From Phytoactinopolyspora limicola (GTDB lineage Bacteria > Actinomycetota > Actinomycetes > Jiangellales > Jiangellaceae), in NCBI RefSeq assembly GCF_011320225.1, contig NZ_JAAOEN010000018.1, positions 1-64,000 on the forward strand: a stretch of 64,000 bases of DNA, written 5' to 3'. Under the pieces are notes generated by a model, which was not told where the DNA came from, did not search any database, and was given only the letters and a program-made list of their open reading frames with translations. Positions 17,522 through 26,884 of the stretch are shown piece by piece; position 1 is the stretch's first letter, and every line of letters starts with the position of its first letter. The position numbers and the translations under genes are program-made.

Positions 17522-18526
17522 ATGGCAAGGCGCCCACGCCCGTCCGGAATCGCCGACGTCGCCGCTCGGGCCGGCGTCAGCGTCACCACTGTCTCGCATT
17601 CCCTCAGCGGGCGGCGGCCCGTGGCGGAAGCAACCCGGCAGCGCGTCGCCGAAGCCATCGCCGAACTGGGCTACCAACCCAACGAGCTGGCCCGCAGCAT
17701 GCGATCTCAACGCACCAACACCGTCGCACTGATCGTGCCGGACATCACCAACCCGTTCTACACGTCGGTGGCACGCGGGCTGCTCGACGTGCTGACCCCC
17801 GCGTCGTACGTCGGTATCGTCTGCAACACCGACGCCGATCCGGAGCTCGAACAGAAGATCGTCCAGCAGATGATCACCCGCCGGGTCGACGGCATCGCCT
17901 TCTCCGGCTACTACGAACATCACGACGACGTCGCACCCGCCGTCGCCGCGGGGATCCCCACGGTGATGCTGGGCCACCATTCACCCGCACCCGGCGTAGA
18001 CGTCGTCAACAGCGACGATCACGCCAGCGGGGCTGACGCTACCCGGTACTTGCTGGGCAAAGGCCACCGAAAGATCGGTTTCATCACCGCCCCGGCCGGC
18101 TCCGGTGCTCCAGCTGAGCGAGTGCGTGGATACCAGACGGCCCTGAGCGAGTTCGGCGTTCCCCTGAACAACAACCTGGTAGTCCGGGCACCGGTTGGCA
18201 GAGACGGCGGCGCCGAAGGTATGCGTGCGCTCCTCGATCAGGACGAACCGCCCACTGCGGTTATCTGCACCAACGACATCGTCGCCATCGGCGCACTCGA
18301 TACCGCTCGCGAACGCGGGCTTCAGGTACCAGACGACGTTGCCGTGATGGGCTTCGACGACATCGAAGCCGCCCGCCTGATCACCCCACAGCTGACCACC
18401 ATGGCCTACGCGCCCCGCGAGATCGGGCAGGCAGTGGCGACGATCCTGCTGAATCGGATCGACGGTGCACCCGCAACACATCACCGTCGACGTGGCGCGC
18501 GGCTGATGGTTCGTGAATCGGCTTAG
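17522..18526 (+). CDS. LacI-family transcriptional regulator
   Basis: A 334-residue repressor. The N-terminal helix-turn-helix is at residues 7-30 (GIADVAARAGVSVTTVSHSL) with the hinge helix GYQPNELARSMRS; the periplasmic-binding-like sensor domain runs from about residue 63 (VALIVPDITNPFY) to the end. AGGAGG stands 5 nt before ATG 17522; another ATG at 17519 is too close to it. It is the natural candidate to bind the operator 40 bp upstream and the GCAAAACCTTTTGC sites at 25.5-30.1 kb, sensing a sugar or sugar acid. That pairing is inference. Confidence 0.9.
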   Translation: MARRPRPSGIADVAARAGVSVTTVSHSLSGRRPVAEATRQRVAEAIAELGYQPNELARSMRSQRTNTVALIVPDITNPFYTSVARGLLDVLTPASYVGIVCNTDADPELEQKIVQQMITRRVDGIAFSGYYEHHDDVAPAVAAGIPTVMLGHHSPAPGVDVVNSDDHASGADATRYLLGKGHRKIGFITAPAGSGAPAERVRGYQTALSEFGVPLNNNLVVRAPVGRDGGAEGMRALLDQDEPPTAVICTNDIVAIGALDTARERGLQVPDDVAVMGFDDIEAARLITPQLTTMAYAPREIGQAVATILLNRIDGAPATHHRRRGARLMVRESA

Positions 18527-18651
18527 CGGCCGGACGCTACCAGAGCCGGCGGCTTCACAACCCCGGGCGCCAGGCCGCGGCAACGGCGCACCGGCCCGTG
18601 GTGGAACGGCGGCTACGCCACCCAGATGGGCTTCGAGGTCGGCCTCGCCGG

Positions 18652-19803
18652 CTACCACTCGGCATAACTTCCGTCCGGATAACTCCACACCGGTGAGCGC
18701 GTTGAATCCGGCGCGGCCGCGGCGGCGCGCAGCGCCTCTTCGTCCAGCTCGATGCCGAGACCGGGCCCAACCGGCCGCCGTCGGTAGCCGTCCTCGAATA
18801 CCAGCGTGTCCGGCTCGGTCACGAAACGCATCATCGGATGTTCACCCGGCCGGTGCAGCCGCAGGTGTGACTCCTGGATCAGCACATTCGGAACGGCTAG
18901 ATCGAGTTGTAGACCGGCTGCCAGCGCCACGGGCCCGGTCGCGCAATGGGGAGCCAAATGCACATGGTGGGTCTCGGCCAGCGCGGCGATCCGAAACACC
19001 TCGGAGATCCCTCCGGCGTGGGACACATCCGGTTGGAGCACTGCGATCCCCGAGCGCAGCACCGGGTCACAGTCCCACCGGTCGTACAGCCGCTCACCGG
19101 TGGCAATCGGCACGGTGGTGGCCGCGGCCAGCTCACCGATCCGGGCCTGGTGCTCCGGCGGTAGGGGTTCTTCGACGAACATCGGCATGAGTGGTTCGAG
19201 GTGGCGCAGCAGCACCCGGGCCATCGGTGCCGACACCCGAGCGTGGAAGTCGATGGCGAAGTCGATGCCGGGCCCGATCTCGTCCCGCAACGCGGTCCAC
19301 CGATCGATGAGACCGTGCACGGTGGCCTGGGTGTCGACGAAACCCAGCGTCCGCGGCGGCGCGACCTTCACCGCGGTGTACCCGGCCTCAACCAGTGATC
19401 GGGCCTGGTCGAGCATCACCTCGGTTTCGTCGCCATGGGCCGGGCCGTAGATCCGCACCCGGTCGCGGACCGGTCCACCGAGCAACTCGTGCACGGGTAC
19501 ACCAAGGGCCTTCCCTTTGAGGTCCCATAACGCCTGGTCGAGTCCGGCCACGGCGGATCCGAACACCGGGCCGCCCCGGTAGAAGCCGGCTTTGACCAGC
19601 ACCTGCCGGTGTCGCTCGATGGGCGCCGGATCCGCGCCGATCAAGAGCTGGGACAACTCCCGCACCGCCGCCTCGACGGTCTCCGCCCGGCTCTCCAGAA
19701 TCGGCTCGCCCCAGCCGACTAGACCGTCGTCGGTGCTGACCTTGCACACCATAAACCGCTGCGAGACGCGGAACGTCTCGATGGCTCGAATCCGGGTCCG
19801 CAC
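18652..19803 (-). CDS. sugar-acid dehydratase, D-galactonate dehydratase-like (enolase superfamily)
   Basis: A 383-residue enolase-superfamily enzyme, very close in plan to D-galactonate dehydratase. The metal ligands are Asp185, Glu211 and Glu237 and the catalytic histidines His187 (in IDFHAR) and His286 (in APHCATGP), two residues off the E. coli DgoD numbering. The QPDVSHAGGISE segment is also DgoD-like. The enzyme dehydrates an aldonic acid to a 2-keto-3-deoxy acid. The GTG start follows GGAGG; upstream codons are not needed for length. It is last in the leftward transporter operon. Exact substrate uncertain. Confidence 0.85.
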   Translation of the reverse strand: MRTRIRAIETFRVSQRFMVCKVSTDDGLVGWGEPILESRAETVEAAVRELSQLLIGADPAPIERHRQVLVKAGFYRGGPVFGSAVAGLDQALWDLKGKALGVPVHELLGGPVRDRVRIYGPAHGDETEVMLDQARSLVEAGYTAVKVAPPRTLGFVDTQATVHGLIDRWTALRDEIGPGIDFAIDFHARVSAPMARVLLRHLEPLMPMFVEEPLPPEHQARIGELAAATTVPIATGERLYDRWDCDPVLRSGIAVLQPDVSHAGGISEVFRIAALAETHHVHLAPHCATGPVALAAGLQLDLAVPNVLIQESHLRLHRPGEHPMMRFVTEPDTLVFEDGYRRRPVGPGLGIELDEEALRAAAAAPDSTRSPVWSYPDGSYAEW

Positions 19804-19857
19804 ATGTCCTCCGCATCTGATGCGTTGAAGAATCCGCCGCTCCGACACACCCGAACG

Positions 19858-21159
19858 TCACGGCGGCAGGATGCTCCCGTCCGGCGCCCGCACCCCCAGT
19901 GCCCAGGCATCGTGGCCGGATCGGCCCGCCGGGTACGCCGCGGCCGCGCCCTCGTCGACGTCGATACCCCAGCCGGGCGTCTCGTTCGGCCGCATCCAAC
20001 CCCGCTCGATCCGCAACGTGCCGGGGAAAACCTCGTGCACCGGGTCCGGATACACGTGCCCTTCCTGGATGCCGAACGCCGGTGAGCTGACGTCAAGGGC
20101 GACGTTCGCCGCCGCTCCCACCGGCGATACGTCGGCCGGCGAGTGCCAGGCCGTGCGCACCCCGGTTAGCTCGCTCAACACGGCTAGCTTGCGGGCCGGG
20201 GTGAGACCACCGATGGCCGAGATGTGGCAGCGGATCAGGTCGACGCCGCCGTCCCGCACCAGCCGCACCGCCTCGACGAACGACGTGGCCAGCTCCCCCA
20301 CCGCGATCGGCACCGGCGACGCCGCCCGCACCTCCGGCAGCCGGTCGAAATACTCCGGCGCCAGCACGTCCTCGAGGAAGAACAGCCGATACGGCTCCAG
20401 TGATCTGGCCAGGATCACCGCCTCCTTCGGCGTGAGCCGCGAATGCACGTCGTGCAACAGCTCGATGCCGTCCCCCAGCTCGGCCCGGGCCTGGGCGAAC
20501 AGCTCCGGCGTCGTGCGCAGGTAGTGGCGTACGTCCCAGCCGTCCGGGTGGGCGGCCGCCGGATAACCACCACGAGAGCCCGGAGCGCCGTAGGTCCCGC
20601 GGCCGGGCTGCCCCACCTGAAGGCGCACGTGGGTCCAGCCGGCATCGATGAAGCCGCGGGCGTCGGCCAGCGTCTCCTCCACCGTGGCCCGGCCGGCATG
20701 GGTGTACGTCGGCACCGCGGACCGGACCCGGCCGCCGAGCAACTCGTACACCGGCAGCCCGGCCCGTTTCCCGGCGATATCCCACAGCGCCATGTCAAGC
20801 CCGGAGATCGCGTTGTTGCCCACCGGGCCGTGCCGCCAGTAGGCGGCGTATCCGACGCTGCGGGTGATGTCCTCGATGTCGGCCGGATGCCGACCAACAA
20901 CGATGCGCGCCACGTGCTGCTCCACGTAGGCGACCACCGCCTCCCACCGCTGGGTGAAGGTGGCGCAGCCGAGCCCGTACAAGCCCGGTTCGTTGGTGTC
21001 GACTCGCACCACAACCAGCGGAGTTCCCGCAGGTGCGGTGGCGATCGCACGGACGGCGGTGATCCGTGTCCCGTCGCGGTGCGGCCACGGCGGCGCCGCC
21101 GTCGGCACCTCCACTTCTCCGGCCATGCTTATCTCCGGGCGGGGCGTCGACACGGTCAT
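19858..21159 (-). CDS. enolase-superfamily dehydratase, ManD/RspA-like
   Basis: A 433-residue mandelate racemase/enolase family protein. Metal ligands are seen in HDVHSRLTP (Asp), FFLEDVLAP (Glu) and AVGELATS (Glu), with a second-barrel His in AWHSPADVSPVG, the layout of the mannonate dehydratase (ManD/RspA) subgroup. It is clearly more divergent from true ManD than the protein at 47798. It probably dehydrates a hexonic acid of unknown configuration. Its ATG overlaps the epimerase stop by 4 nt, so it is coupled to the transport operon. Confidence 0.8.
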   Translation of the reverse strand: MTVSTPRPEISMAGEVEVPTAAPPWPHRDGTRITAVRAIATAPAGTPLVVVRVDTNEPGLYGLGCATFTQRWEAVVAYVEQHVARIVVGRHPADIEDITRSVGYAAYWRHGPVGNNAISGLDMALWDIAGKRAGLPVYELLGGRVRSAVPTYTHAGRATVEETLADARGFIDAGWTHVRLQVGQPGRGTYGAPGSRGGYPAAAHPDGWDVRHYLRTTPELFAQARAELGDGIELLHDVHSRLTPKEAVILARSLEPYRLFFLEDVLAPEYFDRLPEVRAASPVPIAVGELATSFVEAVRLVRDGGVDLIRCHISAIGGLTPARKLAVLSELTGVRTAWHSPADVSPVGAAANVALDVSSPAFGIQEGHVYPDPVHEVFPGTLRIERGWMRPNETPGWGIDVDEGAAAAYPAGRSGHDAWALGVRAPDGSILPP

Positions 21160-22067
21160 CCTGACCTCGTCTCAGGTGGTAGGGAACGGATCTCGGCGTC
21201 GGGCAACAGATGGCGGGCGGTGAAGCCGAGTAAGTCCGCAGCGCGGCCGAGATCTACCGGTGCCTCCCGGCCCGAGAACAATCGCCGCCGCGGCACGCCG
21301 GGGTGGTATCGATCGAGCAGATCGCCGGTGCGATACGGCACCCCCGTCGTCGGAGCGGCGACGAACACCACATGTGCTCCCGGCACGGCCGGACGCAACG
21401 CCAGCTCCAACGCCCGGGCAGCGTCTCGGCTCTCCAGATACAGCCAGCCGTCGCGTGCACCGCGCCAGGGCTCGGCGGTGACGGCCTTGGCCCAGCTCGG
21501 CAGCCGGCCATCAACACCCGCCACCTCACCCAGCCCGCCGACCATCGGAAACCGCAGCGCAACGATGGTCATGCCGTACCGCCGGTGCATGCCGGCGGCC
21601 GTCATCTCGTCGACCTGCTTGGACAACGAGTACGGGTCGGCGGCCCGGCTAGGCAGCTGTTCGTCGAGCGGAAACCACTCCGGGTGGACGTCGGCGTGTG
21701 GTGAGTAGTGATACCCCAGCGCGTTGATGCTGCTGGCGACCGCGGCGTGCCGGATGCCACGCTCTCCAGCCGCGTCGAGCACGGTGAACGTCGCGGCGAC
21801 GTTACCGCTGAAGACCTCGTCGGCGGTGCCCAGGTTCGGTGCGGCCCGCGCCGCCAGATGAATCACCGCGTCCACGCCGTCCAGCCCCGCCTCGACGGCG
21901 GCCCGGTCTCCCGCGTCCCCGACCACTACCCGGTCGACGTCGAGGTCGCCGGGGTCGTCGAGCACCAGCCCGGTGATACGTGTTCCGCGCTGGCGCAGGT
22001 GCCTGGTGGTGGCCCGGCCGATCAGCCCGGCCGCGCCGGTGATGAGGACGTGGTCGATGACGGTCAT
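21156..22067 (-). CDS. NAD-dependent epimerase/dehydratase (extended SDR, possibly uronate dehydrogenase-like)
   Basis: A 303-residue extended SDR. The nucleotide motif GAAGLIG is at residues 11-17, the active-site Ser in VASSINALGYH and the catalytic YSLSK motif follow. Length and general plan recall uronate dehydrogenase, which oxidises glucuronate or galacturonate to an aldarate lactone, but similarity is not decisive and a sugar epimerase is possible. It sits between the permeases and two acid-sugar dehydratases, with 4-nt overlaps on both sides, which supports oxidation of an imported sugar to an acid before dehydration. Confidence 0.7.
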   Translation of the reverse strand: MTVIDHVLITGAAGLIGRATTRHLRQRGTRITGLVLDDPGDLDVDRVVVGDAGDRAAVEAGLDGVDAVIHLAARAAPNLGTADEVFSGNVAATFTVLDAAGERGIRHAAVASSINALGYHYSPHADVHPEWFPLDEQLPSRAADPYSLSKQVDEMTAAGMHRRYGMTIVALRFPMVGGLGEVAGVDGRLPSWAKAVTAEPWRGARDGWLYLESRDAARALELALRPAVPGAHVVFVAAPTTGVPYRTGDLLDRYHPGVPRRRLFSGREAPVDLGRAADLLGFTARHLLPDAEIRSLPPETRSG

Positions 22068-23062
22068 CCTTTCAATGCACCGGCTTGGCCGGCTCCGCGC
22101 AGGAACTGACGCTGGAAGAGGAGGAAGAGCAGGACGGGGACGATCACCGAGATGAACATACCGGCCATGAGCAGGCTGACCTCGGCGGTACTCTCCAGGC
22201 GTGGTAACGCCACCGACAACGGCTGCATGGACGGATCGGGGAGCACGAGCAGCGGCCAGAGAAACTCTTTCCAGGCCGCGATGATGGTCAGCAACGACAA
22301 CACCCCCAGGATCGGACGCGACATCGGCAAGACGAGGCTGACGAAGATGCGGTAGGGGCCGGCTCCGTCGATCCGGGCGGCCTCGAACAGGTCATGCGGG
22401 AGGTTGTCGAAGAACCGCTTGACCAGCAGCACATTAAACGCGTTGGCCGCGGCCGGCAGCCACACCGCCCAGAAGGTATTGATCAGGTTGACCCGCACGA
22501 TCGGCACGTCGAGGATGATCAAATACAGCGCGACGAGCGAGATCACCCCCGGCACGAACAAGGTCGCGAGAACCGCACCAGTGATCACCGGCCCATACCG
22601 CGGCTTCAGGACGGACAACGCGTACCCACCGGTGGTGGCCACCAGCAGGCCGAAGAACCACGACCCGGCCGCCACCCACGCCGTGTTACCGAGATACCCG
22701 GCGATGTCCACCCGGGTCCACGCCTCGCTCAGGTTCTGCCACTGGATCCCGCTGGGCCACAGACTCAGCGGTTCCCGCAGGATGTCCTGGCTGGTGGAGA
22801 CGGCCGATTTGAACAGCCACAACAGCGGCCCCGCGGCAACAACCGCCAACCCGCCCACCACTACCGTCGTCACGATCCATAAGCCGGCCCGGACCACCGG
22901 GCGCCGCCGGTCGTTGGCCGACAGGATGCCACGTTCGGTGGCATCCTGACCTGGCCGCCGCCGACACCGCCACCACCACTGGCGCGGCGGGCGGCCGCCG
23001 GTTGGTGGAGACGGCTCGTCGGTGACGGCCCCTTCAGCGCGCTGGCCTGCGGTGATCGTCAT
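22064..23062 (-). CDS. carbohydrate ABC transporter permease (MalG-type)
   Basis: A 332-residue inner-membrane permease with six predicted membrane segments after a basic, proline-rich cytoplasmic N-terminus of about 55 residues. The EAA loop that contacts the ATPase is EAARIDGAGPYRIF near residue 215. The C-terminus ends with a short RQFLRGAGQAGALKG tail typical of CUT1 permeases. The start overlaps the stop of the other permease by 4 nt. No ATPase gene is found in this operon, so a shared MsiK-like ATPase elsewhere in the genome is expected, as is usual in actinomycetes. Confidence 0.9.
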   Translation of the reverse strand: MTITAGQRAEGAVTDEPSPPTGGRPPRQWWWRCRRRPGQDATERGILSANDRRRPVVRAGLWIVTTVVVGGLAVVAAGPLLWLFKSAVSTSQDILREPLSLWPSGIQWQNLSEAWTRVDIAGYLGNTAWVAAGSWFFGLLVATTGGYALSVLKPRYGPVITGAVLATLFVPGVISLVALYLIILDVPIVRVNLINTFWAVWLPAAANAFNVLLVKRFFDNLPHDLFEAARIDGAGPYRIFVSLVLPMSRPILGVLSLLTIIAAWKEFLWPLLVLPDPSMQPLSVALPRLESTAEVSLLMAGMFISVIVPVLLFLLFQRQFLRGAGQAGALKG

Positions 23063-24009
23063 GTCTTACTCCAGGTGCGGGTCAGGAACAGATAGACCGC
23101 CGAGACGATGCTCAGCACCCCGGCCAACATCAGGCTCAGCGCGGTCGCCTTGCCGTAGTCACCCGCGATGAACGCGTAGTTGTAGATCAGCATCAGGATG
23201 GTCGTCGTCCGGTTCTCCGGGCCGCCGCCGGTCATGATGAACGGCTCGGTAAAGACCTGGAACGTGCCGATCAGCTGCAACAACAGCATGATCAGCATGA
23301 TCCCGCGCAGCTGTGGCAGCGTGATGTGCCAGACCCGGCGCCAGATGCTGGCCCCATCCACCTCGGCCGCTTCGTACAGATCGGTGCGGACCGACCGCAG
23401 AGCGGCGAGGTAGATGATGGTCGTACCACCGAACCCCGCCCAGGTGGCCTGCACCACGATGCTCGGCATCGCCATGGTGCCGTCCTGAAGCCACGGGAAA
23501 GGCCCGAGCCCGAACCAGCCCAGAACGGTGTTGAACAGGCCGTCCGGGCCCGGGTTGTAGTACGCCTTCCAGAGCAGCACCGCCACCACCGGTGGGAGGA
23601 TCACCGGGATGTAGGCCAGCGCCGACGCCAGGCCCCGGCTCTTGCGCAGCTCCCCGATAAACACCGCCAGCATCACCGGTACCGGGAAGCCGACGACAAC
23701 GGCCAGCAAGGTGAACCACGTCGTGTTCCAGACCGCCGTCCACAGGAGAGGGTCGGCCAGCACCCGTTCGAAGTTCGCCAGCCCGACCCACTCCGCGGCG
23801 GTGACCAGGTTGGTCCGTTGCATGCTGAGCACCAAGCTCTTGGCCACCGGCAACCAGGAGAAGAAGCCGAAGGTGATCAGCAGCGGCAGTAGGAACACCA
23901 CCGACGCCATCCCACCGGACCGGGCCCAGGTGACCGGGCTGCGTCGCCGACGCCGCCTCGGCCGCTGCCCCGGTTCAGCCGGAAGGTCCGGGCGCGCCGT
24001 CATCGCCAC
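23059..24009 (-). CDS. carbohydrate ABC transporter permease (MalF-type)
   Basis: A 316-residue CUT1-family permease with six membrane segments and an Arg-rich N-terminus (RRRRRR). The EAA motif is EAAEVDGASIWRRVW near residue 225. It pairs with the MalG-type partner directly downstream. GTG 24009 is preferred because GAGGAG lies 7 nt upstream; GTG 24024 and ATG 24003 are in-frame alternatives. Together with the binding protein upstream it forms an importer for a sugar or oligosaccharide. Confidence 0.88.
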   Translation of the reverse strand: MAMTARPDLPAEPGQRPRRRRRRSPVTWARSGGMASVVFLLPLLITFGFFSWLPVAKSLVLSMQRTNLVTAAEWVGLANFERVLADPLLWTAVWNTTWFTLLAVVVGFPVPVMLAVFIGELRKSRGLASALAYIPVILPPVVAVLLWKAYYNPGPDGLFNTVLGWFGLGPFPWLQDGTMAMPSIVVQATWAGFGGTTIIYLAALRSVRTDLYEAAEVDGASIWRRVWHITLPQLRGIMLIMLLLQLIGTFQVFTEPFIMTGGGPENRTTTILMLIYNYAFIAGDYGKATALSLMLAGVLSIVSAVYLFLTRTWSKT

Positions 24010-24066
24010 CGCATCGCTCCTCACTCGTCACACCATCGTCGGCGCCGGACAACCGGCCGCCCTGGA

Positions 24067-25464
24067 TCAGCCCGCCGCGATGAAGTCGTTCACGTTGCGT
24101 TCGGCCTGGTCGAGTAGTTCGGCGAGGTCGGCGTCCTCCCGGGTGAGCACCGCTTGCACCACCGGGTCGAGGGCGGCGTAGAGCTCCTGCGCCTTCACGG
24201 GAGGCTCCGGCACCAGCGGGATATCCTCCACAGTGCTCAGGTACAGCTCGTAGTTGTCGCGGGGGACGTTGATGTAGGAATCGATCCAGCCCAGGTACGT
24301 CTCGTACTGCGCCGCGTCCACGATCGGCAGCTCCGGCGTCCCCACTGGGAGGTCGTCGGCGGCCCGCGACTCCGCCCACGTGACCGCCTGCTCCTCGTCG
24401 GACAGCCGCCCGAGGCGGTGGTATTCGATCCACTTGATCGCCGCCGCGACCTGCTCCGGCGTGGCGTTCGGGCTGACGATGTCGATAGCCCCACCACCGA
24501 GCGTGCCGATTCCGTCGGGGCTTTGCGGCAACGGCGCCACCCCGTAATGCTCGCCCGGCAGACCCCGGTTGACCACCATGTCACCGTAGACATCGGCGCC
24601 ATGGACGAACATCCCGGCCCGTCCGGCGGCGAACTCGTTGCGGGCGTCGTCGATGTCCAGGAGGAAGTTCGCCCCCATCGACTCGTCCTCCCATCGCATC
24701 GCCCGCAGCAGTTCAAGGGCCTCGGTCGTGGCGGTCCGCGGCGCGGCGAATGATGCCAGCACGTCGTCGCCCGAGACCTCCTGCATCTGACCGCCGAAGG
24801 CGTACGACATCGTCGACAACACCCAGCCGCCGGTATTGCTGGCCGTCATCGAGATGAACCCTGGTTGCCCGGTCTGCTCGGTAATGGTCTTCGCGGCCGC
24901 CCGGACGTCGTCCCATGTTTGCGGCGGATCGTCCGGATCGAGCCCGGCCTCCTCGAACAAGCCGCGGTTATACACCAGGCCCATGGTGTAGGCCTGATAC
25001 GGCACCCCGTAGATCCGGCCGTCGCGGGTGACGCTCTCCATCACCGTAGGGCTCAACGCGCTGATCGCGGCGCTGTCGGCGACCGCGTCGGTCAGGTCGG
25101 TGGCCTGTCCACGCGAGGCCAAGGCCTGGATCTCGGTGAACGGCACCGCGGTGACGATCGGCAGCGTTCCGCCGGCCAGCATCGCGTTGAAGGTCTCGGC
25201 CGCCCATTTGGTCTCCTGGGCGTCGATGGTGATGGTCGGGTGGGCCGCCTCGAAGTCGGCGATCTTGTCCAGCATCGCCTGCCGCGACTCCGCCTGTTCC
25301 GTCGGCGGTAGATCGCTGACGGTGATGGTCACCTCGGCGTTCAGATCAGGCTCGTCGCTGGCGCCGGCGTCGTCGGTACTGCTGTCCGCCCCACAGGCGG
25401 CCAGGGCGATCATCATCGCGGTGCCGGCCAAGGCGACCAGTCCCCGGTGCACGGGTCTCACCAT
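24067..25464 (-). CDS. extracellular sugar-binding lipoprotein of an ABC importer
   Basis: A 465-residue CUT1 solute-binding protein. The signal peptide ends in the lipobox LAAC (Cys24), followed by a Ser/Asp-rich linker. The mature part has the family segments (TWDDVRAAAKTITEQTG, GRAGMFVHGADVYGD, IKWIEYHR). It is anchored outside the membrane and delivers a carbohydrate to the permease pair. First gene of the leftward operon; its promoter region carries the operator at 25567-25586, so it is probably derepressed by the substrate. Confidence 0.92.
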   Translation of the reverse strand: MVRPVHRGLVALAGTAMMIALAACGADSSTDDAGASDEPDLNAEVTITVSDLPPTEQAESRQAMLDKIADFEAAHPTITIDAQETKWAAETFNAMLAGGTLPIVTAVPFTEIQALASRGQATDLTDAVADSAAISALSPTVMESVTRDGRIYGVPYQAYTMGLVYNRGLFEEAGLDPDDPPQTWDDVRAAAKTITEQTGQPGFISMTASNTGGWVLSTMSYAFGGQMQEVSGDDVLASFAAPRTATTEALELLRAMRWEDESMGANFLLDIDDARNEFAAGRAGMFVHGADVYGDMVVNRGLPGEHYGVAPLPQSPDGIGTLGGGAIDIVSPNATPEQVAAAIKWIEYHRLGRLSDEEQAVTWAESRAADDLPVGTPELPIVDAAQYETYLGWIDSYINVPRDNYELYLSTVEDIPLVPEPPVKAQELYAALDPVVQAVLTREDADLAELLDQAERNVNDFIAAG

Positions 25465-25566
25465 TGTTTCTCCTCAGGCGTAGCTCACTACGGATCACGA
25501 CAGGTGACATGCACCGACATAGGCGCGCCTGATCCGGACGCACCGACGTCGGGAAGAACGAGATGT

Positions 25567-25586
25567 GACGCAAAACCTTTTGTGTC
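25567..25586. promoter_or_regulatory. LacI-type operator, GCAAAACCTTTTG family (site 1)
   Basis: GACGCAAAACCTTTTGTGTC is a 20-bp dyad that is symmetric except for one R/Y step and its CC centre. It lies about 100 bp upstream of the leftward binding-protein gene. The same core recurs at 25740 and 30075. The intergenic region 25465-25786 holds both sites and no gene. Confidence 0.75.
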
Positions 25587-25739
25587 GCCTAAGTTGCCAT
25601 ACCGCGTCGACGGAGTCAACGTTCCGTGACGCTCACGTAACCATTCCCGGACCCTCACGGAACCCGATGGCCAGATTCCCCTACCGCACCCCCGGCGCGC
25701 ACGGTCTTGCGTCGGGGTGAGCTTCCTCGGGTAAAGTGC

Positions 25740-25755
25740 CACAAAACCTTTTGCG
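25740..25755. promoter_or_regulatory. LacI-type operator, GCAAAACCTTTTG family (site 2)
   Basis: CACAAAACCTTTTGCG, symmetric apart from the CC centre, stands about 30 bp before the GTG start of the rightward MocA-led operon, an ideal place for repression. It is 173 bp from site 1, so a repressor tetramer could loop the divergent promoter. Confidence 0.75.
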
Positions 25756-25786
25756 TTCTGTTGACCCCTACGTTTGAGGGAGTACC

Positions 25787-26884
25787 GTGCCGAGACCATC
25801 CGTGCCCCCCATCCGCACCGCGATCGTCGGCACCGGACATATCGCCGACGCCGTCCACATGCCGACGCTGCGCTCACTCGGGGCCGACGTGGTGGTCGAG
25901 GCCGCCATGGATGTCGACACCAATCGACTTACCGCGTTCGCCACGAAATGGGGCATCACCGCTGCCTACGACGATCTGGCCGGCCTACTCAAAGAAGCCC
26001 ATCCGGACCTGGTGATCATCTGTTCACCGCCGGTGTTCCACCGGGAGCAGGTGCTCGCCGTGCTGGACGCCGGCGCATGGGCATGGTGTGAAAAACCTCC
26101 GGTCCTCTCCCTCGCCGAGTACGACGAGATCGTCGCCGCCGAACCCGACGGCGGACCATACGCATCCGTGGTCTTCCAGCAGCGTTTCGGGTCGGGGGCA
26201 CGCCACACCCGCCGGCTCCTGAGCTCCGGCCGGATCGGCCGGCCCCTCGTCGCCCACTGCCAGACCACCTGGTATCGCGACGACGCCTACTACGACGTCG
26301 CCTGGCGCGGCCGGTGGACCGGCGAGGGCGGCGGTCCAGCCATGGGGCTGGGCATCCACCAGATCGACCTGCTGCTCGATCTGATCGGCCCGTGGTCCGA
26401 GGTGCGCGGCCATGCCGCGCGACTGGCTCGAGACGTACAGACCGACGACGTCACCACCGCTACCGTCCGGTTCGAGACCGGCGCGCTGGCCACCGTGGTC
26501 AGCTCGGCGGTGTCCCCTCGCCAGACGAGCTACCTGCGCATCGACTGCGAAGGCGGCACCATCGAACTCGACCATCTCTACGGCTACCACGACGACGATT
26601 GGACCTACACCCCCGCACCCGGCACCACACCCGAGGTGATCGCGTCGTGGAAGCCACCCGGTCCGGACGAACCGAGCACCCATCTGCCCCAGCTCACCAC
26701 CCTCCTGGCCGATATCCGGGCCGGCCGCCGCCCGGCGACGAGTGGACCGGGTGGCCGGGAGGCCCTGGAGTTCATCACCGCGATGTACAAGTCCGCCTTC
26801 ACCGGGCGGCCGGTACAACGCGGCGAGATCGTCCCCGGCGACCCCTTCTATGCTGCCGTCAACGGAGGTCACGACATCAGATGA
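25787..26884 (+). CDS. Gfo/Idh/MocA-family oxidoreductase
   Basis: A 365-residue NAD(P)-dependent sugar oxidoreductase. The Rossmann motif GTGHIA is at residues 15-20, the ICSPPVFH and CEKPPVLS motifs (catalytic Lys in EKP) follow, and the substrate-binding half has GGPAMGLGIHQIDLLLDL with the family His. Members oxidise or epimerise sugars, inositols or amino sugars. GAGGGA precedes the GTG start. It heads a four-gene rightward operon in which each following start overlaps the preceding stop by 4 nt. Confidence 0.9.
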   Translation: MPRPSVPPIRTAIVGTGHIADAVHMPTLRSLGADVVVEAAMDVDTNRLTAFATKWGITAAYDDLAGLLKEAHPDLVIICSPPVFHREQVLAVLDAGAWAWCEKPPVLSLAEYDEIVAAEPDGGPYASVVFQQRFGSGARHTRRLLSSGRIGRPLVAHCQTTWYRDDAYYDVAWRGRWTGEGGGPAMGLGIHQIDLLLDLIGPWSEVRGHAARLARDVQTDDVTTATVRFETGALATVVSSAVSPRQTSYLRIDCEGGTIELDHLYGYHDDDWTYTPAPGTTPEVIASWKPPGPDEPSTHLPQLTTLLADIRAGRRPATSGPGGREALEFITAMYKSAFTGRPVQRGEIVPGDPFYAAVNGGHDIR